Positions 10,101 to 19,063 of a stretch of 21,348 bases of DNA are shown here, piece after piece. The stretch covers positions 1-21,348 of the forward strand of contig JAAAIG010000651.1 of the NCBI GenBank assembly GCA_015852425.1, read 5' to 3'. Position numbers and translations under genes: made by a program. How positions within the stretch are numbered: the first letter of the stretch is position 1; the number at the start of each line of letters is the position of its first letter. Origin of the DNA: Gryganskiella cystojenkinii (taxonomy: Eukaryota > Mortierellomycota > Mortierellomycetes > Mortierellales > Mortierellaceae). Below the pieces are notes generated by a model. It searched no databases. It was not told where the DNA came from and saw nothing but the letters and a program-made list of their open reading frames with translations.

Positions 10101-12838
10101 GCCCGCAAGATGCCTTTTGCTAGATCTAAGGAGACTTTGAAGTCGATCCTCCCCGAGACGAAACTCGCTGTCAACCCTACAGGAGAGATTGACCCTTTTA
10201 TATACAACCCTTTCCATCGCAAGGTCAACAATACCGCAAAGCTGGATCTGGTTGCAGACGAGATGGCGTATTTCATCGTTACTCTGACTAACCCTCACGG
10301 GATCGATATTGAGATTCAGGAAATTCGGCTCTCTACCTCAGGCGTTGAGTTCGAGGCGATTCCAACCTCGACTGTGATCCCGGCTCAGACCACTGTCTCC
10401 ATCAAGGTCGCTGGAGTTCCCAAGGGACCTGGCGAGTTGCAGATCCGAGGATGTATGGTGCAGATCTTGCATTGCTCCGAACAAGAATTCTTTGTTGTGA
10501 ACCCCAGAACCGGTGTCGCTGGTGTTGTGGATATTGAGGACACCAAAAATAACAAGGGCGAAGTCTTTGTCAGGAATAAGAAGAGGTAAGTAACACTATC
10601 GAATACTTTCGGGGATTTGTAATCGAGTAAAAAGTGGTTGGGCTCAATACACTAATGTTTTGACGTTTCACTGGCACTTTCTCTAGGGGGCTGGACAGTT
10701 TTACTCTCAAGAAGCAGGTGGAAGGTGACGTCGAAGCGGAGCCCAAGTTTGCGACCGTTACTGTTATTCCTCCTCAGCCGCTTCTGAAGATCAGCTCGAC
10801 GTCAGTGCAGCATGGCTCCGTCATGTTGTTCGAGGGCGAGAAGTAAGTGACCGCTTGATTTCGGAAGAGACAGCGTAGTTTACATGAGACTTGCCTACTA
10901 ATTAGTCGATATTTGCAAAACAGGACCACAATCCGATTGACACTTGAGAACATTGGATCGATACCTGTCGACTTTGTGACATTGACTTTCTCAGACTCGA
11001 CAAGTCAATTGGTCGGCAACAATAACAACAGCGGCGGTGGCGATCTCTCGGCTGAGGATGCCTACGAACTGGAACTTTTCATGAAAAAGACAAATGTCTT
11101 TTCCTGGAACCGCGAGGTCGAGTGTCACATCCCTGTTGCTGGCACAAGAGAGATTAAGGTCGACGTTCTTGGCAAGCGTCAATGGTATGTGTTAACCTTG
11201 AGCTGTATAAGGGAGTCAATGACTATGACAGGCTGACTATGTATTTGCTGACACAGGGATAATTATCGCTTGAAATTTAGTTCGTCTGGTATGATTCAAT
11301 TGGATTATGCATACCTTCACCGACCCGTCGCTGAGGATGCCTCCGAGGATATATCCAAGATCTTTATTACCCGACAGCTCTTCTCTCAAGTATTGATGAC
11401 CGTCTACAAGACTGTTGAGTGCCTTAATATGGATATTCTCTACCTGCAATCTCATGGAGGTATGGATATTCCTGCCACAGAACCCAATACCCCCGTCCTT
11501 CAACAGGGGCCCAATAGCGATAGTGGAACGTTCTCGAGCGGCGAAAACGGCACAGTACCCCGAATCGATTTCTCGAGCGACGGATTCCTTGCGCCTCCTG
11601 CGGACGATGACAACGGCAATAATAATGGATCAAACAAGAAGGCAGTCCAGATTCAGATTCCATCTGGCTTCAAGTCGGGTCGTCGTGGCTCGAGAACAAT
11701 CAACAACAAGCGACTGAGCGCCAACTTTGCCACGGTCGATAAGCGTCAAAGCGTGGAGCAGCTCTTGTCCAAGGCTCGAGGCGATGCGATTCTTCCAGGA
11801 GAACACATCGAAGCCGCTATCTCTCGCAGAGTCGCGTTGGGTACCAAGAACGAGTACTGTTTGTTAACCCTGGATGTCCGTAACGTCTGGACAGTCCCTG
11901 TGGAGGTGGCCATGCTGGTCGATGATTCTGAGGAGGGTGAGGGACTCGATGTTAACAAGCTGATCAAGGCGACGACGGTTATTCAGCAAGGCAGCACGCA
12001 GCGCATCATCTTGCCTGTTCGGAGGATGGTGCTTACAACGGAGCAACTCTCAAGACCCATTCCAACGTTATCGAACAAACAGTTCGTCGTCGCAAGAGGA
12101 GCAGCCTTGTCTTTGGAGGATCAAGCGACAGAACGGGCCCTTTTCTGGTTCAGAGAAGAACTTCTCAAGCGTGTGGTCGCTCGTTGGACCTGCAAGGATA
12201 CGTCTGGACGATTTGGCAAGTTTGACCTCCGGACGTTGCGATTGACCAAGGCAATGTTGAATGTGCTCAAGATTGAGGATATCTCATTCTTGGTGACTCT
12301 TGAGCCGACAGCAGCCATGGCTGAAGTAGGACAAGCAGAGGGAGACTCGGACTCGTTACAGCCAAGACGGGGTCTTGAACAGATTGGATCGAATCGATGG
12401 AGATGCCCTGTGGATCAGTTTGCACAGATTCGATTCATGGTCGTAAACCGGTCACATATGGACGTGAAGTTGTGTCTGAGGATGCAGCCCGTCCAGGTCC
12501 ATGGGGATGGCACTATGGAATATGACATGGGCACTCGCATGGTCTGGCACGGAGTTCTTCAAGCACCGCTTGCAAAGGTAACGAATGCAACTAACACAAG
12601 CAGGAAGGTGTTGGATGTTTGGATGTAATAATGACTGACATGACTGACTTGTTTTTTTTAAAAAAAAAAAAAAAAAAACTTCTCTTTCTATTAGATGCAA
12701 CCGGATTCGACGACGAGTCATATCTTGCCGGTGTGCTTCTACAGCCGAGGAGAGTTCAAGATGTTATACCACGCAGAGGATGTTCACCGTCGCCTGGTCT
12801 ACTATGACCATGAACCGTTGGTCATTGAAGCTTTTTAG
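7199..12838 (+). CDS. TRS120: TRAPP II complex subunit TRS120 (TRAPPC9), 13 exons
   Basis: Exons are 7199-7358, 7514-7629, 7739-7822, 7918-8091, 8201-8565, 8667-8784, 8869-9396, 9482-10005, 10094-10585, 10687-10842, 10924-11184, 11257-12577 and 12695-12838. Phase holds throughout and gives 1480 aa. TRS120 is a TRAPP II-specific subunit of the guanine-nucleotide exchange complex for the Ypt31/Rab11 class at the late Golgi. The start fits the family N-terminus (RIRVLLVPVGPI). The N-terminal half is helical and TPR-like (for example RTAARAQKLYGDLYLMAGRLSDAV). From about residue 690 on there are beta-rich ASPM/Ig-like repeats (TLTNPHGIDIEIQEIRL; RLTLENIGSIPVDFVTLTFSD; LDVRNVWTVPVEVAMLVDD). Ser/Pro- and Asn/Gly-rich linkers separate the domains. 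Yeast Trs120 is 1289 aa. Intron 5 is GC-AG. The AATAAA at 12884 serves as a polyadenylation signal candidate. Confidence 0.95.
8566..8666 (+). other. GC-AG intron (TRS120 intron 5)
   Basis: The donor reads CAACAG|GCACGT, the acceptor is CATATAG, and CTAAC at 8631-8635 is a good branch point 31 nt before the acceptor. Joining 8565 to 8667 gives an AG|T serine and keeps the frame into SYQSVIEVTKSN. The nearby GT at 8570 would leave phase 0 and shift exon 6 out of frame, so the GC donor is the only one that fits. Confidence 0.82.
12652..12678. repeat. T8-A19 homopolymer pair in TRS120 intron 12
   Basis: Eight T are followed directly by nineteen A inside the last intron. The tract is self-complementary and prone to slippage, so its length in the assembly may not be exact. 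It does not affect the coding phase because it is intronic. Confidence 0.85.
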
Positions 12839-12883
12839 AAGAAAGAAAGAATGCTAATAATTTGTCCTCGTAAAAAAAAGTCG

Positions 12884-12889
12884 AATAAA
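12884..12889 (+). terminator. AATAAA polyadenylation signal candidate of TRS120
   Basis: A canonical AATAAA lies 46 nt after the TRS120 stop codon and 206 nt before the next start, where a cleavage signal would be expected. No transcript evidence is available. Confidence 0.5.
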
Positions 12890-13094
12890 GACAATCCAAC
12901 ACGCAGACAGGCATATGTTTTGAGGGCCCAAGCGTGATTTGGTGTCAAACGACTTTTTTCTTATTGGTGTCACCCTTTTTTTCGATTCTTGTTCCCTTTC
13001 TTTCTTTCCTTCCTCTTTACCCTCACGACTACGCAACTCCTCGTAACACAATATCCTCTCTCTTTCCCTCACCCACTTTCTCTATCCTTTCAAC

Positions 13095-14741
13095 ATGCGT
13101 ATCACCATCCAAGAACGAATCCTGAATAAGACCTTCCACCTCGACCTCGACCCTACGCAGGACAAGTTCATTCATGACATCAAACTCAAGATTCAAGCGC
13201 AGGAAGGGTTCACACCCGGTCAACAAACACTTTTCTACGCGGGGGACCAACTCGAGGAAAGTTGTTCTTTAATAGAGGCCAACATTGTTCAAGATGGGAC
13301 CACCTTACACCTCCTTCTCCACCCTGACAAGGACATGATTCAGGTCCAAGTGAAGCTACTCTCTGGTTCGAGTTTTACTGTGAAGGTCAAGGCCACTGAG
13401 ACCGTAGCCTCGCTCAAGTCCAAGATTGCCTTTCAGAGCAACGTCTCTGTTACCCGTCAACGCTTGATGTTTGGAGGCCAAGATTTGCTCGAGAAGAAGA
13501 AGAATAACGATAAGGAGAGCGAAGAAGAGGACGCTACCTTGGCAGACTACAAGATTGAGCATCAGTCGATCGTTCGACTTCGAGTCCTTCGAGTGCTCTA
13601 CATCCAGCCGGCTCCTGACCCAGACGACCAAATCAAGAACAAGAACATGAAAAGCTCCAGCGGGTGCTACAAACACAACCACAACAACATCAAACACAAA
13701 AGGTTCTCGATCCTAGTCGAGTCCTCGGACACGATTCTTCTGGTCAAACAAAAGATCATGGACCACATCCAAGATGATGACAATTATTATTTCCCCGGTG
13801 GAAGTGATACTCTCCGTCTGAACTTCAAGGGATCTCCTCTTGACGATGACAAGAAGACAGTCTCAGAGTTTGCAATCGAGTCTGGCTCTCTCCTCGAGTT
13901 GGTTGTTCCGTTGAATGACCAGATCCTGACCCTGGTCCAATATGACGCTTCAGAGGGACTCCTGCCTTTGCCGTCACCTTCTACCAGTAGCAGTAGTAGC
14001 AGCAGTAGCAGCCTGACCTCGACTTTTGCCGTGAACGTCAAGCCCTCGAATCTTATCCGTCAAGTCAAACAACAGATTGTAGAATTCTTAAACTCAAGAG
14101 ACTCTCGTCTGTCCGAGAAGGGCACCATCAACAGCATCAGCCGGTTCTGTCTCACATTTGGATCTTACCAACTCCAAGATCACTGGACCGTCGCGGACTG
14201 TAACCTCGAGTCACACTCGATTGTTCTCCTCTCGCTCCGTGCGCAGGGTCTGATCCGGATCACAGTCGAGACGATCACGGGCAAGGCCTTTTCGTTGGAG
14301 ATTCCGGCCTTGGATACACTGGATAACCTGAAGCGCATCATTGCCGAGAAGGAAGAGGTGCCCAAAGAACGACAACGTCTGGTCTATTGCGGTCGATTGT
14401 TGTTGGAGGGGACTCGAACCCTGGCGGACTACCAGATCAAGGACGGGTCGGTCGTGCGTCTTCGCATCGGAATGCAGATCGTGGTCCATGTTGCGTCCGG
14501 CACCGGTGAAACCATTACCTTGGATGCAGAGCCGACGGATTCCATCAGCAAGATCAAACAGATGATTATGGAGAAGGAAGGGATCCCGAGGGAGATGCAG
14601 AGTCTGTCGTTGTTAGATGACGAGGTCGAGTCCTCTGATGAGGACCACTTTCTGACCGATGATGTTCTGTCCCTGAACGAGGGTTCGTTTGTGATGGATG
14701 ATTACGATGACTATGATGAGGATGCGTCGACTCTTTTGTGA
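13095..14741 (+). CDS. Tandem ubiquitin-like domain protein (about six UBLs), single exon
   Basis: This is a 548-aa intronless gene. Repeated ubiquitin-like units start near residues 1, 81, 167, 275, 386 and 460. The clearest are unit 2 (VKATETVASLKSKI, then RQRLMFGGQDLL, TLADYKIEHQSIVRLRV) and unit 5 (TGKAFSLEIPALDTL, then RQRLVYCGRLLLEGTRTLADYQIKD), both following the ubiquitin strand-helix-strand order. Unit 6 (ITLDAEPTDSISKIKQMI) decays into an acidic tail. Units 3 and 4 have long inserts, including a Ser run at 298-306. In unit 5 the ubiquitin K48 position is Arg (R434), while K27 and K33 positions are Lys (K413, K419). No unit ends in GG, so it cannot be a polyubiquitin precursor and is unlikely to be conjugated. 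A scaffold or proteasome/UBD-binding role is possible but unproven. A cytosolic location is inferred from the lack of targeting signals. Confidence 0.88.
   Translation: MRITIQERILNKTFHLDLDPTQDKFIHDIKLKIQAQEGFTPGQQTLFYAGDQLEESCSLIEANIVQDGTTLHLLLHPDKDMIQVQVKLLSGSSFTVKVKATETVASLKSKIAFQSNVSVTRQRLMFGGQDLLEKKKNNDKESEEEDATLADYKIEHQSIVRLRVLRVLYIQPAPDPDDQIKNKNMKSSSGCYKHNHNNIKHKRFSILVESSDTILLVKQKIMDHIQDDDNYYFPGGSDTLRLNFKGSPLDDDKKTVSEFAIESGSLLELVVPLNDQILTLVQYDASEGLLPLPSPSTSSSSSSSSSLTSTFAVNVKPSNLIRQVKQQIVEFLNSRDSRLSEKGTINSISRFCLTFGSYQLQDHWTVADCNLESHSIVLLSLRAQGLIRITVETITGKAFSLEIPALDTLDNLKRIIAEKEEVPKERQRLVYCGRLLLEGTRTLADYQIKDGSVVRLRIGMQIVVHVASGTGETITLDAEPTDSISKIKQMIMEKEGIPREMQSLSLLDDEVESSDEDHFLTDDVLSLNEGSFVMDDYDDYDEDASTLL
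13986..14012 (+). repeat. AGT/AGC microsatellite encoding a Ser run
   Basis: Nine AGT or AGC codons encode Ser 298-306 in the linker within UBL unit 4. This is a likely length-variable site. Confidence 0.85.
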
Positions 14742-15195
14742 GCGAGAGATCCAGGACAAGAGAGAAAATCAACTATGAAGTGTGAGAGTATCCAGGATTG
14801 CTTCCTACTTCCTACTCTTTTCTAAACAGCACCAATGATGATAGTCAGTACCCAATAGCAGTTATATTGTTGACCGAATAACATCTTCCAATATGGATTT
14901 CAAATGGTCCAAGCTTTGCTCCTTCCTTTTGTTCACAAAAGCAACCCCCCTACTCCCCAAAGTTGGGAGACAGCGAGAAGATGACCAAGGCCACGATCAT
15001 GGCAAAACCCGGCAGTCGAGCACACTAGAAGGTCATGCGACATTCCTGCTGCGTTTTCAAACTTTGGGGATTTAAGGGGGAGTACCCTCTCTCTCGCTTT
15101 TTTTTTGGAGGCGAGGTATTACTGTATCAAAGGAAAACAAGGGCAAGAGTAAGAGGGGAATTTTTTGGCTGTATTTTGTTTAAGTTTGTTTTTTG
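14742..15195. other. Convergent intergenic region, UBL gene to Hsp70-like gene
   Basis: The 454 bp between two convergent stop codons should hold both 3' UTRs. An exact 10-bp inverted repeat, CCCCAAAGTT at 14955-14964 and AACTTTGGGG at 15060-15069, brackets about 95 bp. It could be a hairpin, a small element remnant or chance. No gene is supported. Confidence 0.5.
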
Positions 15196-18138
15196 TTACA
15201 AAAAGGCCTTGGTATGTTGGGACGCGCTCTTGAGTCCATAGATCACCGCGCCTCGAGCTACTGCGAGCTCGGCCTTTTGTACCATGATCACCTTTTTGAT
15301 CACGCCTCGAGCTCCGCCTCCGTTCGTTAACTTGTCACCGCCGTTCGATTGCGACGAATTCCGTTTCAAGTCACTGTTCGCAGCCGCGACCTCTTGTAGT
15401 TTATGCAGCAGATACTTGTTTGCACCAAAGCCTCCGACCATAAACAATCCAGCACAGACCGGATGGACCGCAGACTGGGTATCAATCAACTCTTGCACCT
15501 TGGCCACCACAGGATCAAAGACCAACTCGCAGAGTTCGGACCCCTTCAAAGCCATGTACTCGTCCTCCAACCAAGCCGGTGCAGGTTCTAAATCCTTAAT
15601 ATCCAAACCCATAGGTACCGACAAGTGTTTGATCTCATCCTTCGAATTTGCGTCGAACTGAGACTTGATCTCCCGGAATCCCTCCAATAACGTCTCAAAG
15701 GCCTTTTGACGATTCGGTTTCGCCTCTAGATCCAGACCCTGAATCTTTGACAGGATCAATTCTCGGAAGAGACGATCCAGGATCACAGATCCACAGTTCT
15801 CGGCATGTGAACTGGATATCCTGACAAACTGACGGACTCCGAGTCCGTCATCGACCCGGAACGCGGTCACGTTCGAGGTCAGACCACCGGCATCACAGAT
15901 GAAAAAGATATCGCCATCCTTCAAGGACTCGAATTCCTCGCATTTCTCCCGACAGTATGTCGCCGCAGCCTCGGCCTCTGTAATCACGGTCATGTTGAGA
16001 GCCGGGGTCTGAAGAATAATGCCGGCCTCGACATAACACCTCAGAACCAATTCTCTCGTCGGCAGTGTCCATGCCTGAGGGACCGTGATACAGTAATGGA
16101 TCGGTACGGATTCCGCTGCCAAGACCTGAGACTTGTTGACCTCGTCCATGAGATGACGATGGATACTTTGCAGATACTGTGTAAAGACGTCCATGAGATG
16201 CAGTCCATTCTCGAGTCGTCCGCGCGCCTCCTGATCAAAGAGCAAGAGTTTGTAATCCCGGATGAGCACCTTGTCCGTCTTGGAGCGCTTATACGTAGCG
16301 AGCGCAGATGATCCCCAGTCCACAAAGGCCTTGTTCTCTGTTGTCTTATATAAACTCACGGTCGGCACCTTGGCATACGCATTCAGATGTCTCGGCCTAG
16401 GGTAAGATGTATATAACAGAAAGAAATTACGATTAGTGTCAACCGCCAATGTAGCATATAGTTTGTATTGCGATCGCAATTATCCTTTTTTTTTTGGGCG
16501 CCTTACCACTTGACAACGTCAATCATCTCGCCGTCGACTTGATGTGCATACGAGACACCTGTGAAAGTGTTTCCAAAATCAATACCAACCACGATCCCGG
16601 TCTGGCGTGGTAAGCGTTGTTTCCGTTCACTCGGTGATTTTGTGGAATCCAGTTCTGATCGATCTATGACTCGCCCATCCTTTGTCACGTCAATGTTTTC
16701 GCCCCAAAAGTTGGACAGGAGTGTGTTGGTCTTTTGTTTGATCTATTTACAACCCCGACAAAAGAGAGGGAGAGAGAGAGGTAGAATGGTGGTTGGTTTT
16801 TCTGAAGTCCTCGGATTGTTGTCTGGCCAAAAAAAAAAACAAAAAAAAAAAATCATCCAGGAATGAAGATCCTCCTCCAGATACTGTTTTGGGTTTCCTA
16901 CATTGATGACAGGGACATTTCGTTCCAGAAGCGCCTTTGTTCTCAGGGGTGGCTTGATGATAGTAGGTGGTCCAGCGGCTAAATCGGGAAACAATGCAAA
17001 AAAAAAGCAGCAGAAAAAAAAAAAAAAAAAAAAGGTCCAAGTGACCAAGGTTAGAGAAACTTCATTGTTTTTTTTTGCCTTTTGCCGCTCATACTTTGTT
17101 TCGTAACAAAAAAAAGTGGAACCGTCCCTCTTTTTGTTCTCCTTCGCCATTTGGTATCAAAAGGAAGGTATAACAGGCACTGCCCTTTAGTGTGTTCCTT
17201 TTTTTTGTTTCTCAACAGCCCATCCCAAAAAATGCAAAAAGGGTTTGGAGTCGTAGCCTTTCAGGGAAACAGTTTGTGGTTCTGAAAGCGGAGCATGGCT
17301 AAAATAGCTCCAAAAAAAATCCGGCGGTTGCGTTCCTGGTTCCTGTTTTCTATCTTTCTTTCAACAAATTCCTTCCAGAGGACTTACCGATAATGACAGG
17401 TCGCATCGCTCCTCCAGCCATTGTCAAGGGCATCCTTGCTAGTGCCGGGGAAGAAACGACGGCAGGTGGTCCTGCAGTAAAGACACCTGGCGGTGGAGGA
17501 CGCATCGCTGGTCTGAAATTATTAGGATTCACGATCGGAGCTGCTCCCAAGGATGGTGTCCGAAGCACAAACGGTTGACCCGGCCCTCCTCCTCCGCCGG
17601 GGGGTCCTGGTGGCATGCCTCCTACTCCCACTCCTCCCATCGGTCCTAAAAGTCCTGCTCCAGGAACCGAGGGTGCAGGAGCCATGCTATTATTAATATT
17701 AAAAGGTGGTTGTGCCTGGGATCTTCCTATTTGTTGTTGTTGTTGCGATACCGGCATAGGCATGGGCATGGATGGTGCGACCATGATTGGAGGTCGTTGG
17801 ATGAACTGAGGTCGAGGTGAGGAGACATTGGAATGTTGTTGTTGATGAAGGTGTGGTTGCGAAAACTGATGTTGAGGGGTTGAGTATATTGGTCGAGGCG
17901 GTAATTGTTGCTGATGCATAAATTGTTGTTGTTGTTGTAGTTGTTGTTGGTGATGATGCATCTGTTGGTGTTGAGGGTGAACTGGGTGCATGGGGCGATG
18001 TTGCAGTTGTTGTTGCTGTTGTAGTCCTGGATGGTAGCCCGGCTGAGGTTGTGGCTGTGGAGGGTACATCATGCCTGGACGGGGAGGACCGCCGATACCT
18101 GGTGCTTGGCCATTGTAAGAGATTGGCCTTGCAGCCAT
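15196..18138 (-). CDS. HSPA12-like Hsp70 ATPase with Pro/Gln-rich N-terminus, 4 exons
   Basis: Exons are 18138-17388, 16978-16902, 16742-16507 and 16396-15196, giving 754 aa in consistent phase. Residues 1-250 are rich in Pro, Gln, His, Met and Gly, with prion-like composition. The ATPase domain begins at GIVVGIDFGNTFTG (325-338), the phosphate-1 loop, with D331. It continues with WPRHLNAYAKVPT, the phosphate-2 motif CDAGGLTSNV (522-531), the adenosine motif MVGGFGANKYL (674-684), and AVARGAVIYGL near the end. No canonical Hsp70 substrate-binding domain follows, which fits HSPA12-type proteins. The Hsp70 exon has no Met before the phosphate-1 loop, so upstream exons are required. The 77-nt exon 2 and its GTAGGA donor are the weakest step; a different donor nearby is possible. 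Introns are 409, 159 and 110 nt. Client or function is unknown. Confidence 0.83.
17014..17033. repeat. A20 homopolymer in Hsp70-like intron 1
   Basis: Twenty A on the plus strand become a long T tract on the coding strand, about 35 nt before the exon 2 acceptor at 16979. It may serve as an extended polypyrimidine tract. Further A runs at 16829-16852 lie in intron 2. Confidence 0.8.
17731..18060 (-). repeat. Gln/Pro/His-rich coding low-complexity region
   Basis: Residues about 27-136 of the Hsp70-like protein carry PQ repeats, several poly-Gln runs of 4-5, His clusters and MPMPMP. The DNA is CAA/CAG-rich on the coding strand (TTG/CTG on plus). Such composition is typical of prion-like, condensate-forming segments. 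Confidence 0.85.
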
Positions 18139-19063
18139 CGGGGGACCTTTTGTGAGTTAAGGAGCGGGAGATTGAGAAGAGAGAGAGAGCGCGCGCTAGA
18201 GCAGAAGAGGTGACTTTAGGCCAGTGGTTTGGTATGACGAAAAGGATGTGACTCTGGAAAGGAAGAGCAAAAAAGGTCAATTGTTGAGGGATGAGATTGC
18301 GGAGGGGATGATCAGTGAGAGAGATCTCGGTCTACAACGACAAAACGGTGGACAAAATATAAACAACCGATCCCGCAATGATTGAACAGATGGATGAAAG
18401 AAAGAAAGGAGGAAAAGGCGGATGGACAAAGAAGAGAAAAAGATGGATGAATGATTGTTTCTCGTATTCTTTGTGAGCACGGCCTTTCTTTTCTGTTTTT
18501 TTTTCTCGTTTGAGCATAGCATGGCATTTGTGCGTCTCTCTGTGGGTGCAGTGTTTCCGTCCTGGTGGTCGGACAGGTCTGGACTAGCAGAGAGCACAAC
18601 CTCGCACGTAGGCAACCTGCATACGTTTCCCTTCTTTTTTGCTCTCTTTCTTTCTCTTTTACCCTCCAGACATACCCTTCTTTCGTTCCTTTACCTATTC
18701 TGTTCATCGTCGTTGCAGCATAACAGCTATCTTCATAAAAGATCTCTTCTCAGAACCCTTGTCCATGGCATCCAAGCAGCCGTCCGGCTACCACATCCCT
18801 TTTTGACCACAACAGATCCCCCCTGCTCTTTATTCTCTCGACAAAACGGCCTTCACCGGCCCACAAACAATTTGTAATTCTGACCACACGTCTTTTGTGC
18901 AACGTTGGTACAGTTGCAATCCCACCACAAAACACAACCCTTGAGCAAATCGGTCCTTTCTGTTGAAATACATGTGTGTGATAATGAATAAAAATGACAA
19001 AAAAAACAACTACTGTAGCTATTTACGCTACTCTAATCTTCATACAACTCATACTTGACTTCT
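18139..19063. other. Intergenic region, Hsp70-like 5' side to EF-Tu 3' end
   Basis: These 925 bp should hold the promoter and leader of the minus-strand Hsp70-like gene and the 3' UTR of the minus-strand EF-Tu gene. On the minus strand a TATATTTT-like element sits near 18353-18364, about 215 nt before the ATG, a weak TATA candidate. A plus-strand open frame at 18455-18877 is rich in Phe, Leu and Ser and shows no domain. No RNA gene is recognised. Confidence 0.5.

Noticed and set aside
13095..14741. Polyubiquitin precursor gene
   Set aside because: The units differ strongly from one another and none ends in GG, so deubiquitinase processing into ubiquitin is not possible.
15196..16742. Canonical cytosolic Hsp70 (SSA type)
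   Set aside because: There is no substrate-binding domain, no EEVD end, and the ATPase motifs are diverged towards the HSPA12 type.
18455..18877. Plus-strand frame of 140 codons
   Set aside because: Phe/Leu/Ser-rich translation of pyrimidine-rich DNA with no domain, lying where a promoter and a 3' UTR are expected.
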